Positions 5,427 through 12,135 of a DNA stretch of 12,135 bases are shown here, one piece after another. A program made the position numbers and the translations under genes. The DNA comes from an uncultured Eubacteriales bacterium (GTDB lineage: Bacteria; Bacillota; Clostridia; Lachnospirales; Lachnospiraceae). The notes beneath the pieces were generated by a model, which was given only the letters and a program-made list of their open reading frames with translations, had not been told where the DNA came from and searched no databases. Position 1 is the stretch's first letter. Every line of letters begins with the position of its first letter. The stretch lies in assembly GCA_900321145.1 (NCBI GenBank), contig ONVB01000031.1:1-12135 (forward strand), given 5' to 3'.

Positions 5427-8126
5427 ATGGTTCATATCACTATAAACGGCAATTCCTATGAAGCAAAGGCAGGAACCAAGATACTGAACTTCTGCCGCGA
5501 ACAGGGGATAGACATCCCTACTCTCTGTCACCTGAAGGACTACAGCGACATAGGCTCATGCCGTCTGTGCATGGTTGAGATAGAAGGTTATTCAACCCTC
5601 TTTGCCGCCTGCAGGACTAAGGTGGAGGAGGGTATGAACATCATCACCGACTCAAAAAGGCTTACCGATTACAGGAAAGAGATGCTCAGGCTTCTTTTGT
5701 CAAATCATCAGGTGGACTGTATGAACTGCCCGGATAACGGCGACTGTCAGCTGCAGACTCTGTGCAACAGGTACGACATCAAGGACACTCCCTACAAGGG
5801 CTCCAGAAGAAAGCTTAAGGGCAAGTTCGGCAGGCTTGAGGATAACCCCTACATATCCTACGATCCGAGCAAATGTATCCATTGCCAGCGCTGTATAAGC
5901 GCCTGCAACCGTGCTGCGGTAAACGGCACCATGAAGAGCTCAAAGACCGGAGTCTTTCACATAGTGGATGCGCCGTTTGGCAAGGACTGGAAAGAAAGCG
6001 GCTGCGAGAACTGCGGCAACTGTGCTGCAGCCTGCCCGACAGGAGCGCTTACGCTCAAGAGACAGGCGAAGTACCGCAAATGGGAGACTACAAAGGTCCT
6101 TACGACCTGCCCGCACTGTGCCACAGGCTGTCAGTACTATCTTGTGGTAAAGGATAACAGGATAGTGGATGTGGAGCCGGCGGACGGACCTTCGAACCAT
6201 GGTCTTTTATGCGTGAAGGGAAGATCGGGAAGCTTTGATTTCGTTCACTCTGATGACCGCATAAGGACTCCGCTCATAAAAGATCCTGAGACCGGAGAGT
6301 TCAGGAAGGCGAGCTGGGAGGAGGCTATATCCTACACTGCCGGACGCCTTATGGACATAAAGGATAAGTACGGCCCTGATTCGCTTGCGGGCTTTGCGTG
6401 CTCGAGATCGGCAAACGAGGACATATACATGGTGCAGAAGATGGTCCGCACCTGCTTTGGCACCAATAATACCGATAACTGCGCCCGTGTATGCCACTCC
6501 GCTACGGTGGCGGGACTTGCCAGAACACTTGGCTCCGGTGCCATGACCAATCCGATATACGATATAACTCATGATGTGGACTGCATCCTTCTGGTAGGCT
6601 CCAACCCGGAGGAGGCTCATCCTGTGGTCGGCATGCAGATACGGCAGGCGGTAAACAGGGGCACGAGGCTTATAGTTGTAGACCCGAGAGATATAGGGCT
6701 TACAAAATATGCGGATATCCATTTGAAGCTGCGTCCCGGAACCAATGTGGCATTTGCAAACGGCATGATGCATGTGATGATAGAAGAAGACCTTATCGAT
6801 CATGATTATATAGAGAATTACACCGAGGACTTTGAAAAGCTTAAGGAGCTCGTGAAGGATTACACACCTGAGAAGGTCGGGGAGATATGCCACATAGATC
6901 CCGACAAGCTTGTCGAGGCGGCAAGGATGTATGCAACTGCCGCCAAAGCGCCGATCATATACTGCCTTGGAGTGACAGAGCACTCAACCGGAACTGAGGG
7001 TGTAATGTGCATGTCCGACATGGCTCTTTTATGCGGAAAGCTCGGAAAGAGCGGCTGCGGCGTCAATCCTCTCCGTGGGCAGAACAATGTGCAGGGCGCC
7101 TGCGATATGGGTGCTATGCCAACTGATTATCCCGGCTATCAGAAGGTGGACAACCCCGAAGTAAGGGATAAGTTCGAGCAGGCATGGAAGGTAAAGCTTT
7201 CGGCAAAACCGGGGCTTAAGGCTACAGAGGTGTTCCCTGCCGCCATAGATGGTAAGATAAAAGGACTCTACATATGCGGTGAGGACCCGATAGTTACCGA
7301 CCCGGACACAGAGCATATAAGACATGCTTTGGAAAGCCTTGACTTCTTTGTGATACAGGAACTCTTTATGACAGAGACGGCAAAGTATGCAGATGTAATC
7401 CTTCCGGGAGTAAGCTACGCCGAGAAGGAAGGAACATTTTCAAATACAGAGCGAAGGGTGCAGAGGATAAGAAAGGCGGTTACCGTACCGGGCGATATGC
7501 GCCTTGATACTGATATAATCACCGACCTTATGAACGCCATGGGGTACCCTCAGGAGCGCCTTACCGCAGCGGAGATTATGGACGAGATAGCGTCGCTTAC
7601 ACCGAGCTTTGCGGGCATCTCTCATGCAAGGCTTGACGCGGGTGAGAGCCTTCAGTGGCCGTGCAAAGACAGGAATCATCCCGGCACACCTATCATGCAT
7701 GCCGGTAAGCCGGCAAGGGGAAGAGCGCTCTTTTATCCGGCGGACTACAAGCCGTCGCAGGAGCTTCCTGATGAGGAGTACCCGTTCATGCTCACGACCG
7801 GAAGGATACTGTATCAGTACAATGCGGCTGCCATGACCTCGCGTGCTCCGGGGCTTAACCGGATAGCGGGCGAAGGCTTTATAGAGGTCAATTTCCGTGA
7901 TGCAGAGAAGCTTGGCATAGAAAACGGTGAGAGGATAAAGGTGAGCAGCAGAAGAGGCGAGATTACGGCTACCGCGAAGGTTGGCAGGAAGGTGTCCGAG
8001 GGAGAGACCTGGATGCCGTTCCACTTCCCGGATTCACCGGTGAACGTACTCACCAACGCAGCGCTTGACGACTTCGCGAGAATCCCCGAGTACAAGGTGT
8101 GCGCGGTAAAAATCGGGAAGATGTAA
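5427..8126 (+). CDS. fdhA: Formate dehydrogenase alpha subunit, NuoG-FdhF type, cysteine active site
   Basis: This is the catalytic subunit of a soluble molybdenum (or tungsten) bis-MGD formate dehydrogenase, 899 aa from the ATG at 5427, and it interconverts formate and CO2. Domains in order: a 2Fe-2S ferredoxin domain (C34, C45, C48, C62); the His-Cys3 4Fe-4S segment of NuoG (H94, C98, C101, C107); an 8-Cys bis-4Fe-4S domain (C150, C153, C156, C160 and C193, C196, C199, C203); the FdhF 4Fe-4S motif CPHCATGC (228-235) with LLCVKG (C262, K264); the molybdopterin domain; and a C-terminal molydopterin-binding domain (about 785-895, from MLTTGRILYQYN). The active-site segment NCARVCHSATVAG has Cys356 followed by His357 where E. 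coli FdhF has selenocysteine-His. The codon is TGC (6492-6494), so no selenocysteine insertion is needed. Residues such as GQNNVQGACDMGAMP (551-565) and the full length fit the family. It lies directly after the NuoF/GltD-type gene, its likely electron partner. No membrane segment or Tat signal is seen, so the enzyme should be cytoplasmic. Confidence 0.94.
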   Translation: MVHITINGNSYEAKAGTKILNFCREQGIDIPTLCHLKDYSDIGSCRLCMVEIEGYSTLFAACRTKVEEGMNIITDSKRLTDYRKEMLRLLLSNHQVDCMNCPDNGDCQLQTLCNRYDIKDTPYKGSRRKLKGKFGRLEDNPYISYDPSKCIHCQRCISACNRAAVNGTMKSSKTGVFHIVDAPFGKDWKESGCENCGNCAAACPTGALTLKRQAKYRKWETTKVLTTCPHCATGCQYYLVVKDNRIVDVEPADGPSNHGLLCVKGRSGSFDFVHSDDRIRTPLIKDPETGEFRKASWEEAISYTAGRLMDIKDKYGPDSLAGFACSRSANEDIYMVQKMVRTCFGTNNTDNCARVCHSATVAGLARTLGSGAMTNPIYDITHDVDCILLVGSNPEEAHPVVGMQIRQAVNRGTRLIVVDPRDIGLTKYADIHLKLRPGTNVAFANGMMHVMIEEDLIDHDYIENYTEDFEKLKELVKDYTPEKVGEICHIDPDKLVEAARMYATAAKAPIIYCLGVTEHSTGTEGVMCMSDMALLCGKLGKSGCGVNPLRGQNNVQGACDMGAMPTDYPGYQKVDNPEVRDKFEQAWKVKLSAKPGLKATEVFPAAIDGKIKGLYICGEDPIVTDPDTEHIRHALESLDFFVIQELFMTETAKYADVILPGVSYAEKEGTFSNTERRVQRIRKAVTVPGDMRLDTDIITDLMNAMGYPQERLTAAEIMDEIASLTPSFAGISHARLDAGESLQWPCKDRNHPGTPIMHAGKPARGRALFYPADYKPSQELPDEEYPFMLTTGRILYQYNAAAMTSRAPGLNRIAGEGFIEVNFRDAEKLGIENGERIKVSSRRGEITATAKVGRKVSEGETWMPFHFPDSPVNVLTNAALDDFARIPEYKVCAVKIGKM

Positions 8127-8147
8127 GGACTTTTGAATTAATCTGAT

Positions 8148-8270
8148 ATGGAAAAAGCAGTTGGCACGTCGGTTAGGATAATGACCGGCGCGAGAGTGCC
8201 CGAGAGCTATGATGCCGTGGTACGTCAGGAGGATACCGACTACGGTGAGGACGACGAAAATGATGTTTAA
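8148..8270 (+). pseudogene. moeA: Internal fragment of moeA (molybdopterin molybdenumtransferase)
   Basis: The 40 codons from ATG 8148 to TAA 8268 encode a stretch GTSVRIMTGARVPESYDAVV (6-25) followed by RQEDTDYG. It matches the conserved MoeA core 'G-x-x-x-R-I-M-T-G-A-x-V-P-x-G-x-D-A-V-V-x-Q-E-D-T'. In full-length MoeA (about 400 aa) this segment sits near residues 90-130, so both the front and most of the protein are missing. An in-frame TAA (8139-8141) just upstream blocks any longer reading. MoeA inserts molybdenum into the cofactor used by the formate dehydrogenase encoded immediately before, so a whole moeA probably once stood here. The acetyltransferase gene begins inside the 3' end of the fragment, in another frame. 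Confidence 0.8.
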
Positions 8271-9018
8271 AACATACTATGAAAAACTTTTGAAGCAGTT
8301 GGCTATAGAGCTTAACTGTGCTCCGTCAGATTTTCATGAGAGGGAGAATATCCTTACTCTTCCGGCTTTGAACGAAGGGAGAAGGAGCTACAGTCCCGGG
8401 AAACCATTCCTGCAGATGGCAACATGCGGAGTGAACACTGTAATTATGGCAGATGAATGTATGCATGAGTTCTTGAGAGAACTGATAAAAGATGTGGAGG
8501 GACATCATCTGTTTGAATTTGAAAATCTTAACAAGATCAACGAAGAGCTGCGCAGGTATGGCTATCATATGAACCCGACGCACCACATGTTCCTGCCCTG
8601 CTGCAATATCAAAGGAGAAGAGCGCTTTTTAGTCAGGTGGTTTTATGACAGCGAGATCACGCAGTTTTACGGGGATCCGCGATTTCCTAACGCAATCGCA
8701 TTTCCTGAACCGTGCCCGGTGAGACCTGACAGAATAGTGGTTGCTGCTATCGATGGGGATAACATTATGGGTATGGCAGGATGTTCGGAGGATGTGCCGC
8801 ATTGGCAGCAGATAGGAATTGATGTTATGCTTAAATACCGTTCAAGAGGCCTTGGAACTTATCTTGTGACTTTGCTTAAAAACAGAATCATGGAAATGGG
8901 TGATATTCCGTTCTACGGTACTGCTGCGGCAAATGTTCAGTCACAAAGTATTGCCATCAAAAGCGGATTTAAGCCTGCGTGGGTGGAAACCGAAGCCGTG
9001 AAGTCTGAGCAGGGATAG
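8260..9018 (+). CDS. GNAT family N-acetyltransferase
   Basis: The 252-aa protein from the ATG at 8260 has GGTGAGG (8244-8250) about 9 bases upstream; the frame stays open to 8209, but those codons overlap the moeA remnant and read as random. The second half carries the GNAT fold: beta strands DRIVVAAIDGDNIMGMAG (157-174), then IGIDVMLKYRSRGLGTYLV (185-203). The acetyl-CoA loop is R194-S-R-G197-L-G199, matching the Q/R-x-x-G-x-G/A motif A, and FYGTAAANVQSQSIAIKSGF (218-237) is the usual 'N-x-x-S-x-x-x-x-x-x-x-G-F' motif B. The first 150 residues are less conserved and include Cys- and His-rich HMFLPCC (108-114). The substrate is unknown. The protein looks intact, unlike the fragments on either side, and there is no clear promoter of its own. 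Confidence 0.85.
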   Translation: MMFKTYYEKLLKQLAIELNCAPSDFHERENILTLPALNEGRRSYSPGKPFLQMATCGVNTVIMADECMHEFLRELIKDVEGHHLFEFENLNKINEELRRYGYHMNPTHHMFLPCCNIKGEERFLVRWFYDSEITQFYGDPRFPNAIAFPEPCPVRPDRIVVAAIDGDNIMGMAGCSEDVPHWQQIGIDVMLKYRSRGLGTYLVTLLKNRIMEMGDIPFYGTAAANVQSQSIAIKSGFKPAWVETEAVKSEQG

Positions 9019-9206
9019 AAGCTTTAGGGAATGGCTATAAAAACATACACTGCATGCCTCTTACCGAAGAACACATGCTTGAGCTTGAGAAGCTTTCCAT
9101 ACCGGAGGAGTATCACTCTTCACCGCTGAACAAGGACTTCAAGCTGTGGCCGTTTTATCTGCTGACGGTTGCGTGGGTACTGTTTGCGCTACTTATAATC
9201 TTGTGA
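9009..9206 (+). pseudogene. Orphan C-terminal membrane-anchor fragment
   Basis: In the frame open from 9009 to the TGA at 9204-9206 the translation looks protein-like: HCMPLTEEHMLELEKLSIPE, then EYHSSPLNKDFKLWP, then a single hydrophobic segment FYLLTVAWVLFALLIIL up to the stop. There is an ATG at 9054 but no ribosome site at suitable distance (TAGGGA is more than 20 bases away), and the upstream codons before 9054 continue smoothly. I interpret it as the 3' end of a lost gene for a tail-anchored or C-terminally anchored protein. A functional 50-aa membrane peptide from 9054 is the alternative. The family was not recognised. Confidence 0.4.
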
Positions 9207-9320
9207 TGATGCGGCAGCTACCTGCAGTTTAGCGGTTGAGAGCCGCATGCGTATATGTAAGGCACGAGTGAGTGGGTTTTTGCACAAGGCAGGGGTTCTT
9301 TTTTTATATGGGATCATTAG

Positions 9321-9348
9321 TGAAAGATGACGTCTTTTGTGCTATACT
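9321..9348 (+). promoter_or_regulatory. Extended -10 promoter upstream of the broken small ORF and MATE gene
   Basis: TGCTATACT (9340-9348) is an extended -10 element. The -35 is weak (TGAAAG at 9321-9326, spacer 16). Transcription would start near 9355 and read through the broken ORF at 9386 into the MATE gene. A T-rich run at 9297-9306 just upstream, after ggcaggggtt, may be what remains of a terminator, but I could not find a matching left arm. Confidence 0.45.
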
Positions 9349-9385
9349 TATTGCTGAAAATTCAGATCCTGAAAGAGGGCACAAA

Positions 9386-9609
9386 ATGAAAAAAAGATAG
9401 GAAATATTCTGTACAGGTGGCTCAGTGCTCTTGTGATCCTTGCCTTCGTCCTTGTTGCGACGGTCGGCTTTTTTGTGCGAAACAGAAAGCTGTTCCCCGA
9501 TGCGGACTTTGAACAGCTGATGATCGCATATTATTCCTATGATGGCTAACATACCACGGATTCTTACACCGACCGACAGGCCGATATGTATGGTGAAACA
9601 AAAAAATAA
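9386..9609 (+). pseudogene. Small membrane or secreted ORF broken by a frameshift in an A7 run
   Basis: ATG 9386 has a good ribosome site, AAAGAGGG (9372-9379), but the frame stops after four codons at TAG 9398. Adding one A to the run of seven A at 9389-9395 would give MKKKIGNILYRWLSALVILA..., a Lys-rich start and a hydrophobic helix typical of a signal anchor. A hydrophilic part ending AYYSYDG follows, with TAA at 9547-9549. The same frame after that stop still reads plausibly (HTTDSYTDRQADMYGETKK) to TAA 9607, so a second disabling change is possible. The MATE start (9590) overlaps this 3' end. The family is unknown; the most likely status is a decayed gene, with a sequencing error in the A run as the main alternative. 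Confidence 0.5.
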
Positions 9610-11323
9610 CAAAAATCAAATAATGCATAGCTTATACTTCCAGCTTGCCGTGGTCAATATCCTGATCAATATGATCCAGCCCTGCAACCAGCTGGTCGAT
9701 ACGGTACTGACCGGGAAATCGCTTGGCTCTCAGGCACTGGAAGTATATGCATTGTTTCTTCCCATGAATTCCTTTTTGCTTGCCGTAAGCTGTGTGCTGT
9801 CGAAGGGTGTACAGATCACAGCCTCGCATCTCATCGGAAAGGGAAGCTTTAAGGAGTCGGATACAACCGTCAGCACATCCTTCCTGCTGGGAATCATCAG
9901 TTCTTTACTCTTGTCTTGCGGCTGTTTTGTGTTCTCAGATCAGATAGCTGCTTTTCTTGGCGCCGGGGCTCTTAAAGACAGCGTATCCGTTTACATACGG
10001 GCTTACTCAGTCGGCATAGCACCCGCGATCCTGCTGGACATGCTTATGTGCCTTATGCAGATCGAGGGCAGGAAGAAGCTGGTTATCCTCGGGTCGCTTT
10101 GTGTCTTTGCGGTAAATGCAGCCGGTGACCTTGCGAATATATTTATCTTCAAAAAAGGGATCGCGGGAATGGCTTTTGCCACGTCCGCCGCAAATGTTGC
10201 GGTCTTTTTCTTCATGGTCTTTTTCTTTATTACAAGATCAAAACTGTTTAAGATAAGCTTTCGTGATCTTAAAGCATCAACTCTTTACTCTGTGCTTAAG
10301 AACGGATTTCCATCTCTTACTTATTACGGAAGTCTCGTAGTTCGCGCGGCTTTTATGAATATGATCATTCTTACCACGCTTGGAAAAGAGGCGCTGGTTC
10401 CCATGCTTGTATTTACGACCTTCGGTACATTTGCGGATGTGCTGATAGGAGGGCAGGGCGATACGGTTTTGGTAATGGGAGGAATACTGTACGGGGAGAA
10501 AGATAAAAAGGGTGCTGCGGCACTGCTAAAGCTGTCAGTTTTGGCCGGTGTGATCATCATGGCGGCGGTGGGTATTTTAACAGTGGCTTTTTCTGTGCCT
10601 TTGGCGAAGATCTTTCTTAGCGAGAAGGATCTCGTGTGTGCTCCTCAGGCGGGAAGAGCTTTGGTATTGGCTGCCTTTTACCTTGTTCCGGACATCATCT
10701 CATGCGTGGAGAAGAAATATATACAGGCCATAGGGAACAGGGTGTTTACCATAGTGACGAATTTTGTCTATAACGTATTATGTGTATGTCTCTTTGCCTT
10801 GGTTTTGGTACATTTTCTCGGATCGGACGGTCTGTTCCTTGCATTTACCGGCTGCTATGCGGTAGCTGCGATCGTCAATACTGTTTATATCATATTCCGT
10901 TCCTTCAAAAGGTTTGATGAGCAGGGCAGGAAAATGGCGGTATACACGATCGGTGATATGGAAGAGTGCATCCGGGTATCGGAAGACGTATGTGATTATT
11001 GCAGGGATAATGCTATAGATGCTAAAAAATGCTATCTTATAGGGCTTTTTGTTGAGGAGATGGGGAAGAATATCATCACCTACGGATTCAAAAAGAAGCA
11101 TAACAATGCAATAGTTGTAAAGGTGATCATATCAAAGGACAGAATAACCTTAAGCATAAAGGATAACTGTATTCTGTTTGATCCCGTACATTATTATGAT
11201 ACAACAAAAACCGATCCCGCTGATACTGCAGGCGGGATCGGAATAAAGATGCTGATGAAGCTTTCAAAAAATGTGACCTATACGACGGGCTTTAACTTAA
11301 ACAATTTATTGATCGAAGTGTAG
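9590..11323 (+). CDS. MATE-family transporter fused to a GHKL (RsbW/SpoIIAB-like) ATPase domain
   Basis: From the ATG at 9590 the product is 577 aa; an ATG at 9539 in the same frame would add 17 residues that overlap the broken ORF upstream. The weak site GACAGG (9575-9580) supports 9590. Residues 10-440 form about twelve hydrophobic segments with MATE features: PCNQLVDTVLTGKSLGSQAL (31-50), a fold-repeating second half from about 235 (LKNGFPSLTYYGSLVVRAAF), and YIQAIGNRVFTIVTNFVYN (377-395). Such carriers export drugs or metabolites using an Na+ or H+ gradient. Residues 450-577 form a soluble domain resembling HATPase_c_2: an N-box-like LFVEEMGKNIITYGF (486-500) with E490 and N494, a G1-like IKDNCILFDP (523-532) with D525, a G2-like TAGGIGIKMLMKLS (546-559), and a final strand NNLLIEV. 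The glycines that usually follow the G1 Asp are replaced by Cys-Ile. Fused this way, the domain may sense or regulate transport; this is inference. Confidence 0.88.
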   Translation: MVKQKNNKNQIMHSLYFQLAVVNILINMIQPCNQLVDTVLTGKSLGSQALEVYALFLPMNSFLLAVSCVLSKGVQITASHLIGKGSFKESDTTVSTSFLLGIISSLLLSCGCFVFSDQIAAFLGAGALKDSVSVYIRAYSVGIAPAILLDMLMCLMQIEGRKKLVILGSLCVFAVNAAGDLANIFIFKKGIAGMAFATSAANVAVFFFMVFFFITRSKLFKISFRDLKASTLYSVLKNGFPSLTYYGSLVVRAAFMNMIILTTLGKEALVPMLVFTTFGTFADVLIGGQGDTVLVMGGILYGEKDKKGAAALLKLSVLAGVIIMAAVGILTVAFSVPLAKIFLSEKDLVCAPQAGRALVLAAFYLVPDIISCVEKKYIQAIGNRVFTIVTNFVYNVLCVCLFALVLVHFLGSDGLFLAFTGCYAVAAIVNTVYIIFRSFKRFDEQGRKMAVYTIGDMEECIRVSEDVCDYCRDNAIDAKKCYLIGLFVEEMGKNIITYGFKKKHNNAIVVKVIISKDRITLSIKDNCILFDPVHYYDTTKTDPADTAGGIGIKMLMKLSKNVTYTTGFNLNNLLIEV

Positions 11324-11332
11324 GCTGTATAC

Positions 11333-12135
11333 TTATGCAAAAATGCCATATAACCGGTTGGCTTTAACCCGTTCGGACACCGCGGCGGCATCTGTTGTAT
11401 AGAGGTCAAGCTCCTTCATCCTTTCGAAGAAAGCGCCTCCCGCAAAGGTATACCGCTCCTTGTACAGCTTCTTTTCGATAAATTGCTCGTGAGAATAATG
11501 TATGAGGTTTCCTGTGGCAAGAGTATCGGGAAGTGTGAGCAGTTCCTCTTTTTTCGCATACCTGACGGCATTATAACCGGCAAGGGCGCCGGTAACTATA
11601 GCCTCTGTATGACCGATGAGAGGAGCTCCCTTTTCACCGCCGCAGAAGAGATTTCCGGCACCTATCGCCTGCATGGTATCTGCGCACGGTGCAACGGACA
11701 GGTAGCGTATGGAATTCCCTCTTCCGGCCGAATAAGGATCTATATACTCGGCATTTTCAAGACCGGGTATTTTCCTGAGCTTGTCTAAGGGATAATAACT
11801 CGTCATAAGCTTTGCGGAACCGGTATCAAGCAGTATTACATTTTCACTGTACTCCTTCAGCGCATACTGCCTGCAGGCCTTCTGACCGAGTTTATCGTAG
11901 TTTACATCCTCCTGAGGAACCTTCAGGATCGCAACGCCCTTTTCGTTCAGGCTTGTCTGTACTTCTTTGCTTAAGGTCTTCTTGTCTATCTTGCATGCAC
12001 CGGAAAAAACACCCGGAGTTCCGTCGGCGCGTCTGCCGGTCAGATCCTTGATACCGTATTTGGCGGTCAGGCTTACCCTCGGACCGAAGGTAGGGCATCT
12101 CTGGATGCACATGGAGCATCCGTGGCCGTATTTCA
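11333..12135 (-). CDS. FAD-dependent oxidoreductase resembling the GidA/TrmFO family, C-terminal part
   Basis: On the minus strand the frame is open from the window edge to TAA at 11333-11335, giving about 267 residues; the first ATG in view (12112) is internal, because the codons before it continue as KYGHGCS. Visible features are a Cys cluster CSMCIQRCPTFGPR (C-x2-C-x3-C-P), which looks like an Fe-S or metal site, and then a region with SVAPCADTMQAIGAGNLFCG. The last is GEKGAPLIGHTEAIVTGALA with GYNAVRYA, which resembles the C-terminal FAD-binding segment of GidA/TrmFO-like flavoproteins. TrmFO itself is a tRNA methyltransferase; the Cys cluster argues for a separate oxidoreductase branch, so I give no gene symbol. 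The N-terminal GxGxxG motif would lie beyond the window. It converges on the MATE gene with only 9 bases between stops and no hairpin seen there. Confidence 0.8.
   Translation of the reverse strand, partial: KYGHGCSMCIQRCPTFGPRVSLTAKYGIKDLTGRRADGTPGVFSGACKIDKKTLSKEVQTSLNEKGVAILKVPQEDVNYDKLGQKACRQYALKEYSENVILLDTGSAKLMTSYYPLDKLRKIPGLENAEYIDPYSAGRGNSIRYLSVAPCADTMQAIGAGNLFCGGEKGAPLIGHTEAIVTGALAGYNAVRYAKKEELLTLPDTLATGNLIHYSHEQFIEKKLYKERYTFAGGAFFERMKELDLYTTDAAAVSERVKANRLYGIFA

Noticed and set aside
6492..6494. Selenocysteine at the formate dehydrogenase active site
   Set aside because: The codon is TGC, and the frame has no internal TGA.
6207..6983. Minus-strand open frame of 258 codons inside the formate dehydrogenase gene
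   Set aside because: It lies wholly within a strongly supported coding gene on the other strand, and its translation is rich in Cys, His, Arg and Tyr with no recognisable domain. It is an antisense shadow.
7440..8024. Minus-strand open frame of 194 codons
   Set aside because: It is antisense to the conserved C-terminal part of the formate dehydrogenase, with no ribosome site or protein-like pattern.
8209..8259. N-terminal extension of the acetyltransferase from 8209
   Set aside because: Those codons overlap the moeA fragment in a different frame and read as low-quality sequence, while the ATG at 8260 has a ribosome site.
9209..9248. Terminator formed by ATGCGGC and GCCGCAT
   Set aside because: The stem has only seven pairs with a loop of 26 bases, and no T run follows.

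Overview
The window looks like chromosome of a Gram-positive anaerobe of the Clostridia, most likely Lachnospiraceae (Butyrivibrio or Pseudobutyrivibrio type). Reasons are the heavy use of ATA, AGA and AGG codons, strong GGAGG-like ribosome sites, extended -10 promoters, a DUF5808/PH membrane protein, an HD-GYP protein and a soluble NuoG-type formate dehydrogenase. This placement is inference; no rRNA or marker gene is present.

Layout. 1-852: 3' part of a membrane protein with a DUF5808-like motif and a PH-like C-terminal domain, ending in a long imperfect hairpin (862-935). 956-3149: a complete single-gene unit with a sigmaA promoter, a membrane HD-GYP cyclic-di-GMP phosphodiesterase carrying an unusual duplicated C-terminal module, and a perfect A/T-flanked terminator. 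3173-8126: an extended -10 promoter, a truncated PAS-domain ORF, a 41-codon ORF translationally coupled (ATGA overlap) to the next gene, and then two redox genes. The first redox gene is a fusion of the NuoF C-terminal Fe-S domain with a GltD-type FAD/NAD(P)H module. The second is a NuoG/FdhF-type formate dehydrogenase catalytic subunit with cysteine, not selenocysteine, at the active site. Together they should form a cytoplasmic NAD(P)-linked formate dehydrogenase lacking the usual NuoE and NuoF FMN modules.

8148-9609 is a scrap zone. It holds a 40-codon internal piece of moeA (molybdenum cofactor synthesis), an intact GNAT acetyltransferase that starts inside the moeA scrap, an orphan C-terminal membrane-anchor fragment, and a small secreted or membrane ORF broken by a frameshift in a run of seven A. 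9590-11323: a MATE-type transporter fused to a C-terminal GHKL/RsbW-like ATPase domain. 11333-12135 (minus strand, convergent, runs off the end): an FAD-dependent oxidoreductase resembling the GidA/TrmFO family with an N-side Cys cluster.

The most distinctive items are the HD-GYP protein with a tandem C-terminal module, the MATE-ATPase fusion, and gene remnants on both sides of the formate dehydrogenase genes. The remnants suggest that this operon sits at rearrangement junctions. I see no tRNA, rRNA, CRISPR array, insertion sequence or phage gene.
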